A stretch of DNA of 64,000 bases from Chlamydomonas reinhardtii (lineage: Eukaryota > Chlorophyta > Chlorophyceae > Chlamydomonadales > Chlamydomonadaceae), in the NCBI RefSeq assembly GCF_000002595.2, contig NC_057015.1:9315442-9379441 (forward strand), read 5' to 3'. The notes beneath the pieces are model-generated. The model did not search any database. It was not told the origin of the DNA and saw nothing but the letters and a program-made list of their open reading frames with translations. Position numbers and translations under genes: made by a program. Every line of letters begins with the position of its first letter. Within the stretch, counting starts at the first letter, position 1. Below, piece after piece: positions 26,707-37,000 of the stretch.

Positions 26707-29700
26707 CACACACACAGACGCGCCCTAGCCCCCCACCTGATCAGCATGACGTCGTCAAAGCACTCGAACACCTCGGGGCTGGGCTGCAGCAGCGACACCA
26801 CCATGGTGGCCTGTGGGCGTGGGCGTGTGTGGGGGGAAGAGGAGGGGTTACATTTATTCACTTCATTTATTCACTTAGTGAACGCGTAGCCAGGAACAGT
26901 AGTGCAGCAACCCCGGCGCCGCCGCCACAAACCCCCAAACCCCCAACCACACCAACACAGCCCCCACGCCCCGCGCCCGCACCACCCACGTTGACGTATT
27001 TGCAGATGTTGCGCAGGCTGCGTGTAATGGCCAGCGCCGAGCTGGAGTCCAGACCGTTGGTGATCTCGTCCTGTGGGGTTAGGGGGGGGCGTGTGTGTAT
27101 GTGTGTTTGCAGGGCTTGTGAGGTTGTGGGCCAGGGGTTCGGGGTCGGGGGTTTGGTGCGCCGGGCGCTTGCGGCGGTCGGCATGCCGCATGATCACACA
27201 TGCCGGCCTCTTCCTCCACATCGCCGTGTCCCGCTTGTCTTGCACCCCAGGGTGTCGACCGTCCCCCCTGTGCGCCTCCAACACACGTGCACGCCCGCAC
27301 ACGCCCGCATACTGCAAGGCCGCATGCCCGCACGCGCCCCGCACGCACCAGCATCATGACGTTGGCAAAGCCCACAGCCATCTCGCCTGTGTGTGTGTGT
27401 GGTGGTGGTGGTGTGAGTGTGGGGGTGGGGGGGAGGGTTGTTGCGTGGGGGACACGGTCATGGCGGCACCATCCCCACCACACAACCCCGATCCCGGGCC
27501 TACCCCCACCTCCCACCGCTTCCCTCCTCGTTGGGCTCGGGCAGCTGAACCCACTGTTGCGCCCACCCGCCTCTCGCCCCCTCCTCCTCCTCCCACCCCC
27601 GCCGCCTCCCACCCCCGCCGCCTCCCATCCCCGCCGCCGGCTCCCACCTGCCGTGACGCGGCGCTTCTGTCCGCCGCTGATGCCCTTGAGCAGCTCATTG
27701 CCCACCACCGTGTTCATCACGTGGTCGATACCCAGCAGCCGGGCAAACAGCTGAGAGGAGGGGCGGGAGGGGAGGGAGGAGGGAGGGGCGTGGGGGAGGG
27801 GAGCGAGGAGGGAGGGGCGTGGGGGAGGAAAGGGGAGGGGGTGTCAGCACGTGTCACAGGGCGTCGCTTCCCTCGGCTACCCGACCCAGACCTGACCCCC
27901 TCCCCGCTGCAACCTCCCGGCTTCACCCTCCACCCTACACGGCCCCACCCGCCCCTTCGGGTTGGGGGTCGCAGAGGCTCATGTGACTGCCCCGCTCCAT
28001 ACACACACACGCCGCCCCCATCTCCCCCCCCCAAAACCCCACCCCTCGTCCCCCCCTCACCTCCACGAACAGGCTGTGGCCGTGCGGGCCGTACGCCGCC
28101 TGCCACAGGTCGTCCAGCTCGGGGTCGGCGGCGATGCCGGCAGCCGCCTCGCGCTCCAGAAGCAGCGAGTGCAGCTCTGGGATGGGGGGATGGTGATAGA
28201 GGGGATGCGTGTGTCAGTGCTTGTGTGTATGCGTGTCCTAGTGTGCTTGAATGGATTGCAGGCACAGGGCTGTGACACGCAGAGAGGTGTGCCACACCCA
28301 ACAGGGGCTCAGCGACGGGCCGTCGCTCCCCCCCCCGCCCCCCAGGCACCTCCCCCCGCCCCCAGGTCCCCCCCACCTCCCGCCCGCGCCCGCTCACCCT
28401 GGTTCAGCCCCGGCCCCAGGCACTCCGCCGCGAACATCAGCGTCTCCTCCACCGTCATTTCGCCGATGTGCGTGTCCGCCTGGCTCACATAGCTGCTGCT
28501 GCGCCCCACCTCAAAGTCCCGACCCGGCACCAGGCCGTTGTACACCAGGCCGCCGCGCACACGCAGCCCGCCCGTCACACGCTCCGACGGCCCGCACGGC
28601 CCCTCCTTGCCCGCGGCTCCGCCGCCGGTGCCGTTGCTGCCGGCGGCGGGCGTGGGCGGCAGCGCCAGTCCTGCCAGCACCTTGAGCAGCGTGGTCTTGC
28701 CGGCGCCGGGAGGGCCCAGCAGCAGGCACAGGCGCCCGGGGGCGAGCACGCCGCTGCCTGCGTCCAGCACCGTGCGGCGGGAGGGGCCGTCGCCGTCGCC
28801 GTCGGCGCGCTTGCGCGGCAGCAGGCCGCCGAGGCCGGACAGCAGGGCGGAGAAGATGTTGTGCGCCTGCAGGGTGTGGGGGTGGGGTGGGGTGTGGGTG
28901 AGGGCGTGGGGTGGCGGGGTGGTGTGAGGGGATGTGGGTTGCGGCGTGTCGTGACATGCAGGGTGAGAGAGGGGACAAGGAGGCTTTCAGGCACTGTGTG
29001 TCGGGGGCAGGACCCCGGCGACGCACACCCGTGTGCCTGCCGTAGTGCCACACTCGACCTCCCTGCCACCCTTGCCTCGCTCACTGACGCCTCATACACC
29101 TCCTCCCCTCCCCTCCTCCTCTGCCCCTTCCCACCTTTCCCCCTTGTCCTACGTTTTTGTATTTCTGAATTCTTACTGGGAATCGTAAAGACAACCCCTC
29201 TCTCCCCCCTTCCCCCTTACACCCACACCCCAACCTGGACCCCCCCCCCCCACACACACACACACACACACCCGCCGCCCCGCTCCCACCTTGGCGGCCC
29301 GCGGCGGCACGTCCACCGCCACCTGCAGGTCCTGCCAGCGCACCTCCACGCCCGGAAACGTCAGGCCGGCCCTGCGATGACACGCACATGAATGGGCAGG
29401 TGAGCAAGAGCACACACATGTGCGCGGCTGCTGCGCTAACTAACTGCCCGACTACCCTTCTCCCACCTACCTACCTAGGCACCCAACTAACTACCCTCAA
29501 TGCTTGCCACCCGATTTGAGACCCCGCACGCACATAGGGCCTGTCCGGCGCCCCACGCAACATGGCAGACTAACCACCGTGCCCCTTTCTGCACGCGCAC
29601 ACGCGCACACCGCCCCTTGACGGGCACAAGCCCCAAAAGCAGTATCTACAGGTGCAGTAAACTACTATGGCGCACCTCTGCAGTCGCTCCGACAGGCGCT

Positions 29701-30007
29701 GCAGGAATGCCAGGGGCTGGCCCTGGCCCAGGCTGGGGCTTTCCTCGGTGTTCGCAGGGGCCGGGTTCGTGCCGTCCGCGCCCCCCGTAGGGCTGGCGAC
29801 CTCCTCCCGGCCTGTTGTTGAGGAGACGCCATCGTTCGCGAGCACGCGGTTGAGCACCGCGAGCGTGTCACTGCGAGTCAGGAACTTGCTGGCCGTGGAA
29901 TGGCCACGCCGGCTGCGGCTGCGCGGTTTCGATGCCGCGTTTGGTGGCGAGCTAGTGCTGGGGACCGCGCCCGTGCCAGTCTGGGCGCCCGCCTCAACGT
30001 CCTGCAT
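16235..30007 (-). CDS. full-size PDR-type ABCG transporter
   Basis: Thirty-three exons, high to low: 30007-29676, 29371-29290, 28866-28398, 28176-28061, 27750-27648, 27386-27349, 27070-26990, 26810-26737, 26478-26373, 26061-25862, 25613-25514, 25295-25179, 25032-24956, 24752-24636, 24351-24252, 23936-23876, 23577-23429, 23108-22985, 22712-22212, 22005-21776, 21539-21438, 21001-20867, 20623-20487, 20140-19961, 19811-19698, 19341-19116, 18751-18648, 18445-18364, 18077-17881, 17545-17398, 17141-17095, 16784-16665, 16340-16235. They total 4875 nt, 1624 residues, phases all consistent. Order is NBD1-TMD1-NBD2-TMD2. NBD1 has Walker [12 protein letters not shown] (about residue 189), signature [11 protein letters not shown] (about 356) and Walker [17 protein letters not shown]2 has [19 protein letters not shown] (about 1005), the degenerate PDR signature [13 protein letters not shown], then [12 protein letters not shown] and CTIHQP. 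The linker before NBD2 holds an Ala/Ser/Gly-rich insertion (exon 19). It ends KLNFQVR, like plant PDR proteins. It probably exports hydrophobic compounds at the plasma membrane; substrate unknown. Confidence 0.95.
16523..16632 (+). repeat. (CA)n microsatellite, two blocks
   Basis: Two CA tracts split by a unique linker lie in intron 32 of the ABCG gene. In the transcript sense they read UG and lie just downstream of the 5' splice site. Confidence 0.9.
17566..17592 (-). repeat. intron repeat family 1, terminal fragment
   Basis: The terminal block ACTAATCATGAATGCAAT reads in the transcript sense about 20-45 bp before the 3' splice site of ABCG intron 29. Confidence 0.6.
18100..18176 (-). repeat. 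intron repeat family 1, two terminal fragments
   Basis: Two copies of the TCATGAATGTA block lie about 55 bp apart in ABCG intron 28. The nearer one is close to the 3' splice site at 18078. Confidence 0.6.
20660..20702 (-). repeat. intron repeat family 1, left-part fragment
   Basis: In the transcript sense this reads GGATTGGGCTGGTACTTACA, matching the left block of the family. It lies in ABCG intron 22 near its 3' splice site. Confidence 0.5.
23603..23636 (-). repeat. intron repeat family 1, terminal fragment
   Basis: In the transcript sense this reads ACTACTCATGAATGTGAC, about 25 bp before the 3' splice site of ABCG intron 16. Confidence 0.6.
24127..24234 (+). repeat. (CA)n microsatellite
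   Basis: Interrupted CA tracts lie in ABCG intron 15. In the transcript sense they are UG-rich and lie next to the 5' splice site at 24251. Confidence 0.9.
24770..24838 (-). repeat. intron repeat family 1, right-half copy
   Basis: In the transcript sense it contains the blocks GTTCCTCAAGAT, CTACCGTCTACCACTTCCTC and ACTAATCATGAATGTAACCC. These match the copy in the unrelated gene at 12405-12520 over about 65 bp. It sits just before the 3' splice site of ABCG intron 13. Confidence 0.75.
25340..25372 (-). repeat. intron repeat family 1, terminal fragment
   Basis: The block CTGATCATGAATGTGACC reads in the transcript sense about 45 bp before the 3' splice site of ABCG intron 11. Confidence 0.6.
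25760..25857 (+). repeat. intron repeat family 1, full-length copy in opposite orientation
   Basis: The unit reads CTCTATTGCATTGGGTTCGG through to ATAATCATGAATGTAAC on the plus strand, inside the minus-strand ABCG gene. Its ATGAATGTAAC end is therefore next to the 5' splice site of intron 10 (25861), unlike most copies in this gene, which end next to the 3' splice site. Confidence 0.75.
26634..26716 (+). repeat. (CA)n microsatellite
   Basis: A long CA tract lies in ABCG intron 8. It is UG in the transcript sense, close to the 5' splice site at 26736. Confidence 0.95.
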
Positions 30008-31021
30008 TTATTTTGTGCGGACAAGTAGCGGTGAATGCTTGCACTCCAACCGACCGCTTTGAATAACAGGTGGTCAAGGCCAAACGCGATGACACCTAGT
30101 TGACGCGTGGCCAACCATTGCCCTCTAGCCGCGGTGCTATCTGCTCAAAGTATCCCCTCGAATCGGTCGCGGCGGCAAGGGCCTGAAGAACGAGACAATC
30201 GCGAACAGTCGGCCTAGAAGAACCTTCAGAGTTTTTTCTCGGGCGCACCTTTGAAACATCGCTTGTCATTGTGCTCCAGGCTGAATTCAGCTCGGCACAA
30301 CCAACATGCTCGTGGCGGTAAACGGCGAGCGCAGCGACAGAGTGTTGTTGGCGCGGTCAAGGCAACAAACAAGCCACGCGTACAGCGCTCTGTGCTCTGC
30401 CGTCAGGTTTAAACAACGCCACCCTGACAGCCTACTGCTGTAGCGAGTCGGGATACAGCCTGCACGATATGCAGACAATCGAGCTGTGCATCAGGCACCA
30501 AGCATTAGCAAACTGAAATGCGAACTTTGTAATGGCGCCGTGCGCGCTTTGTCTGACAAGCACAAGAATTACAGTCTTTATAACAACTGCAATCAGCTGC
30601 TATTTATTGGCCGGGGAACTTGTTCGATTGGCCGCTAACTGAACTGTCGGCCTGGCCGTACGCTGTGGTGAGCGTGTCTGACGTGCAACGTCCAAAAAGT
30701 GATTGTCGCCCTCTTAGCAAATAATACAAGAGACCTCCGTTGGACAGCGGCGGGTCCATGGACATTGGACAGGCGGGCTCAAGTGTGCGGGGAGAATCAA
30801 CGCCGGGGAGGGGGTTCGGCCCGGTTTGGCACGCACGTCGGCGCGCCGGTTGGGATTCCGTTCCCCACGGGATTGCTATGCAAATTATTGACCCTCAGAT
30901 TGCATGAATCAAGCATATAACCTGAGGACGACACAAACAAAGCATAGGGGCGTAACATCTGCTTTATATAACGCTTTCGCAGCAAGCAGGTGACCTGATT
31001 CAAGAGGCTCGCGTGCGCAGC
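30008..31021. promoter_or_regulatory. divergent promoter region, ABCG / epoxide hydrolase
   Basis: About 1 kb lies between the ATG of the minus-strand ABCG gene and the predicted ATG of the plus-strand epoxide hydrolase gene. It is AT-richer than its surroundings, as expected for promoters. On the plus side TTTATATAA at 30963-30971 lies about 50 bp before the ATG and is a good TATA-box candidate. Nothing else was recognised. Confidence 0.5.
30963..30971 (+). promoter_or_regulatory. TATA-box candidate
   Basis: The sequence TTTATATAA lies upstream of the first ATG of the epoxide hydrolase gene at a distance compatible with a short 5' UTR. Confidence 0.4.
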
Positions 31022-34000
31022 ATGTCGTCCACGGCATGTAATGGCGCCGCGGGCGCACCTGAGGTCGCAATACTGAAGGTACGCTGTGCATCGAACCATG
31101 CTCGCGCTGAGCTCGCCCCATGACCAGCCCAACGCGCCCGATGCATGCGCGATATGAGCCCAAGCGCATGTATCGACGAATGCTAGGCGATGAGAGAGTG
31201 TCTCGGACGCGTTTCACCCTACTAGGCACTTCCAACATCTAGGTGGCTCGGGCCGCCCCCCGTTCCCCCCGAAACCTCTCAGCTCCTACGGCCCAGCTGC
31301 CCGGGCGCCGCGATCTGGATGCTTAATCCCCTGCTTCATCGCCCTCCTCTCCCTCCACACACGCACACACACATGCACACACGCGCTCTGTCCCCGCCGC
31401 CAGCAAACTGCCGGCCTGCCTGCATGGCAGTGGGCCGCAATCGCCTGTAGCAGCCGCAGCCGGGCACCCCGTGCGGGTACCCCCAGGCCGCACTTCTCGA
31501 TGTTGAAGGTCACCACCTTCTGGCACTTAATGCACCGCACGGCAACCGAGTTTGGTCTGGCTGTGCGACTTGGCGCCTTTTTGATTATGATCAACGTCCC
31601 GCACTCCTTGTGAACGGCTTCACCCTTGTAAAAAACCGGCTGAAGTATTCCTCCGGCGTTATACCAGCCGCATAATCTAGCCTTGACGTTGCAACTTGAA
31701 TGTTGGGTCTGGGAGTTCGCTGCCCACTCCGGGACCACGCCAACCTGCCCCTCACCACCTGCCATCGCACACGCCCTCATCGCTCTCCCCCTCAAACTCC
31801 CCGCCTCCGCTCTCTCAGGGCGTGCGCTACCCCGGCGGCCTACGCAGCCTGCTGATCATGGCGGCGCTGCTGCCGCTGGCAGCGCTGTCGCTGTTGGCCA
31901 TGCTGCTGCGGGACCTGTGGCGCAAGTGAGTGCCGGGTACGAGTGAGAGGGAGAGTGCGTCAGTGTGTCTCGTGTGTGTGTAGGCGTGTGTGTGTGTGGG
32001 TGTGTGGGTGTGGGTGTTAAAGAGCACAAGGAGAAATAAGCGCAAAGGCTGCGTATGCGATGCAGCATAGCGACGGTGCATGTGTGTATGTGTATCTGTG
32101 TGTTTTGGGGTGTGTGTGGGGGGGGGGGGGTTGGGTGTGTGTTCCAATCCCAAGACCCAAAACCAGCCCACAGCGCGCAGGGGGGAAAGCTACCGGGAAT
32201 GGGGCCATAGGCTGGCAGCGGGGCGGAAGGGCTGCAGCGGCTGGGGGCGCCGCTGGGCCCGCTGAGCTGCATCCCTGGCCGTGTGGGGAGGGGTGGGCCG
32301 AGGCAGGGCGCGGCCGCACCCACAGGCACCCCGCCCCCAGCCCCCAGCCCCATGCCGACTCCACTCATGTACACATGTACACAGCCGTGTGCGCTCTACC
32401 GCGTGCAGACACCAGCCTCTTCCCTTGCGTCTTCAAAGACCCACTCACCCACCCAACCCGCACACACAAATAGCCCCTTCCTGTGTGCCTGCCGACACCC
32501 CCGCAGCCCCCGCTCCTTCCTCTCCAGCCGGCCCCGCCGTACGGAGCTGGCGGACCTGCCCCCCGAGCTGGCGGGCGTGCAGCCGGTGGGGTTTGACACG
32601 GAGCCGGGAGTCAGGTGCGTGTGCGTATGCGTGTGCGTGGGTGGGGCAAGGGGGTGCGAGTTTACTCCAATCGCAACCAACCAAGACCCAGCCAGCCCAT
32701 AGAACGATAGGAGAGGGGGGAAAGCCCTTCACGGAGCAGTGAGCGATAGTTTCAAGGTATGCAATGGGGGGCGAATGGTGGCATGGGTCCCAAACCCGGG
32801 AAGTCAAGCGTGTCGAGTTCCCCACACGCACACCCACACGAATGGGTGTTGGCTAGCGGTGAGTTGGGAAGTTGCAGTGTGTGTTGGGCGGAGTGTGTGT
32901 GCCAGGCGCCCGACTGCCCCCGCACACCCCTTCCCCCTTGGGTCTGCTACCCCGCGGACTGCCCGCCCCCCCCCCCGCCACCATACACCCGGTCCCTGGT
33001 GTCTGTCCGCGCAAACCCCATCCCTACACGCCCCCTCCCATCATCCGCCACCACCATCACCACCACCGCTACCACCACCACCACCACCACCACCACCACC
33101 ACCACCACCACCACCACCACCACCACCCGCCACCCCTCACCTTGCACCGCAGGCTGACCGGCTGGACGTTCGGGCCTCGGCCCTCGCGGCCGCTGCTTCT
33201 GTTCCTGCACGGCTTCCCCGAGTGCTGGTACTCCTGGCGGGACCAGCTGACGCACCTCAAGGACAGGTGAGCGCGCGCGGGGCGGGGTGGGATGGGGTGG
33301 GGCGGGGTGGGGGCGTGTGTTACAGAGCACAAGAAAGGGATCACGAACGCGCAGGCAAGAAAGCGTAGGGCTAGGTGCGTGTACGATCTCCCGCCACTTC
33401 GTGCTCCACTCACACATGCCCTTCCTCACGCATGCCTTTCCTCGCACGCGCCCTCCCCCCCCCCCCCAACTGCCCCCCCCACCCCCCACCCCCTTCCCCC
33501 TCCCCCTACCTGGCTACGACTTCACTTCGTAAACTTAATGCATGTGATCCCCTCCCCTCCCCCGGTAACAACGCGTCTACGCTGCAACTGTACCTGGCTA
33601 CGACTTCACTTCTTAATTAATCATGAATGTAATCCCCCCCCACACACACACACACCCCACAGGTACGAGGTGGTGGCACTGGACATGCGCGGCTACAACA
33701 AGTCCAGCAAGCCCGCGGTGAGGGGGTGGGGGGGAGGGGGGAGGAGGGGGGAGCCGAGGTGAGGTGTGGGGCGACGTGGGGTAGGATGTGCGAGGCGTGG
33801 GGTGGGTTGTAGATACCAGCCCAAACTAAACCAAACCCAATGCAATAGAGTGAGGAGGAGAGCGTGGCCGATGCTTGACAACGGAGCGGCACGTGACGAT
33901 AGTCCTCATGGTGGTGGGGGGCGGGGGCATTGCCAGCTGCGTCTTGCCATATACCCATTCACCTCAAGCCCGATTGCCGCTTGGGTGCTGTCTGCCGTGT

Positions 34001-37000
34001 GTCTGCTTTCCTGTGTACTCCCCACGCACGCATGTGCACGAAAGACCGAATGAAGCCCACAGAGCTCGACTCTCCGCAACTGCTGCCCGTCCTCCTGCCC
34101 CCTCCTGCCCCACCCCTGCTGCCCCCTCCTGCCCCCTCCTGTCCCCTCCTCCTGCCCCCCCCCCTCAGGGTATCGCCGCCTACGACCTGGAGCGGCTGAC
34201 GGCGGACGTGGCGGCGGTGGCGGCGGCCCTGGGGCGCAGCCGCATCACCCTGGTGGCGCACGACTGGGGAGGTGGGGACAGAGGGGGAGGTGGGGGAGTG
34301 GGGGGAGTGGGGGGAGGTGGGGGAGTGGGGGTAGGGCAGTGCGTGGCCGTGTGACTGCATTGCGCGGAACGTGTCGATGTCCTTGGGCCTTGGGTATCTA
34401 ATCCCTCCCCCAGCCCTCCCGACCCTCCCGACCCTCTCTCCCGCTCTCCTCCTCGCTCTTTTGCATTGGGTCCGGACAACCCCTCCCCACCCCCTCCCCC
34501 TCCCCTCCCCACCCCGGCCCGCAGGCGCCATCGCCTGGGCTGTGGCGGGCCGCTACCCGGGTCTGGTGGAGCGGCTGGCAGTGCTGGCGGCGCCGCAGTG
34601 GTTCATGTACCTGCGCAACCTCACGCTGGAGCAGGCCGCCAGGTCCTACTACTTCCTGTGGTTCCTGGTGGGTGGGCCGAGGGGGGTGCGGTGTGTGTTT
34701 TTGGGGGGGCTGGGGGAGGGGGTTGTAGCTCCCCGCCCAAACTATAATGAATCCAATGCAAAAGAGCGAGGAGAAGAGCGCGGGGGGCTTGCAGGGCTGG
34801 GATATGGATGGCTACTGGTCATGCATATTGCTGCTTACCAAACTCGCTTTGACCAGTAAATTCATCGAGACGAATGAGTGCAAACAAACTGTTGGAGATA
34901 TTGGGGTCGGCTGGCTAGGACTCACGGCGGGTGCGTTACACACGAGCGCAGCTATGCTGCCTGGCACCGTATTGGGGGGTCTGGTCCGCTACATCCTGCG
35001 TGTGTAGTTAGCAAAACGTGCGCTCTAGCCGGGGCAATACCCCCCGGGCGCCACGCCTGCGGCCTGGGACTGGCTGACAGACGTGACCGGCCACGAGCCG
35101 TCAACTGCCGCACTGACCTCGCCTATCACGCGGTTCGGGACGCAACCTTGCGGGACTCACGCCCGCAAACCCCAAATAACCAACACTCCCCCTCGGACCG
35201 AACCGGGTCCAACAGTCAACCGCCACATGACAGCCAACTAACAACAAGGGGAACAGGCAAGGCCAATCACTGGCCGCAGAGGAGGAATTACCTCCCCCTC
35301 AAAGAAGCACGTCTGGCACAGCTAGCTAGTTGCCCCTATGCGCTGCAACACAGGCGCGCGTACCACGAGTCACACTGCCACTTGTCGCTGCCCATATGCT
35401 ATACCCAAGCTGCCAACCAAAGGCGCTAGGCGCAAATTACACGGGCGCATCAGGCGCGCACACCGCCGCTGCTGATGACGCCGTCACTCTAGGCTCCACT
35501 GAGTCACGCAAAGCTGGCACAAGCAGGCAGCCAGCCGTCACGCTAGCCAAAGAGCCGCTGGTCACCAACGCAGCTGCTGTCCAGGCTGGTCGGCGCAAAC
35601 TGTGGCGGCGGCGTGACGTGCAGCCTCAACGGAGCTGCGCAATCAATGGCCGCCATGCGGTGGCAGCGCCGCCCGCAGCCGCCATGAGGCAGCGCGGTCG
35701 GCAGCCGCCGAAGCTGGCAGCGCCGCCCGCAGCCGCCATAAGGCAGCGCGGTCGGCAGCCGCCGAGGTGGCAGCGCCGCCCGCAGCCGCCATAAGGCAGC
35801 GCGGTCGGCAGCCGCCGGAGGTGGCAGCGCCGCCCGCAGCCGCCATGAGGCAGCGCGGTCGGCAGCCGCCGGAGGTGGCAGCGCCGCCCGCAGCCGCCAT
35901 GAGGCAGCGCGGTCGGCAGCCGCCGGAGGTGTGGCAGCACCGCCCGCAGCCGCCATGAGGCAGCGCGGTCGGCAGCCGCCGAGGTGGCAGCGCCGCCCGC
36001 AGCCGCCATAAGGCAGCGCGGTCGGCAGCCGCCCGAGATGGCAGCACCGCCCGCAGCCGCCATGAGGCAGCGCGGTCGGCAGCCGCCGAGGTGGCAGCGC
36101 CGCCCGCAGCCGCCATGAGGCAGCGCGGTCGGCAGCCGCCGGAGGTGGCAGCGCCGCCCGCAGCCGCCATGAGGCAGCGCGGTCGGCACCCGCCCGAGAT
36201 GGCAGCACCGCCCGCAGCCGCCATGAGGTAGCGCGGTCGGCAGCCGCCGAGGTGGCAGCGCCGGCCGCAGCAGCCGGGTGGCTGCGCAGGCCGCGCCCGC
36301 CGGGTGGCTGCTGCTGGAACCGGCGCTGGCGCTGCTGCTGGAGCTGGGTCCGCCGCTGCCCGAAGGCGCGGCGGTGGTGTGTGTGCCGCTGTCGTGACCA
36401 GAGGCGGCGGCGCCGCTGTCGCCCTGGGGCGCGGTGGGCGCGGCGGGGCCGCCGCCGGCCGCCGGCGGCGCCATGGCGGGCGCCGCCATGACGGCGGGCA
36501 TCATGGTCACTGACAGCGGGTACTGACCGTCGCGCAGCCGGCCGCGCAAGAGGATGTGGCCGGCGTGCCCTATGGTCACGTCCCCCCCCCTCGAAGACTA
36601 CCCTAGTGCCGCTGGCCGCCAGCCGGCGCACGGATAGCAGGGTGAGGTGGGCTGCTGGCACGTACAGCACGCCCGTCACGTCCACGAGCTGGCCTCCCGA
36701 GAGCATCCGGAGAGTCCCCAATCCCTTGACTGGGCTGCTGCGACCATCCCCCCACAGCACGTGACTCACTCTCGAGGTCAGCTTGAAGTCGTGAAGCAGG
36801 TGCAGGAGCGGCGTGATGTGAGCGAAGGTGCCGGAGTCAACGACGGGCACGTCGAAGACGGCGGCGGCGCTCCTGGAGCTGCCACCACCAGCACTGGCTG
36901 ACACCACGCTGCTGCTACTGCCGCCTGCGTTGGGGCCCAGCATGTTGTCTCCGCTCAAGTCGCGGACGACGAACACGTGGCCGCCGGAACTGGTGGTCCA

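Noticed and set aside
27073-28275. 400-codon plus-strand ORF
   Set aside because: Pro/His-rich antisense shadow crossing ABCG exons and introns.
35660-36260. CRISPR-like array
   Set aside because: The repeats are contiguous 54-bp tandem units without distinct spacers, in a eukaryotic mobile element.
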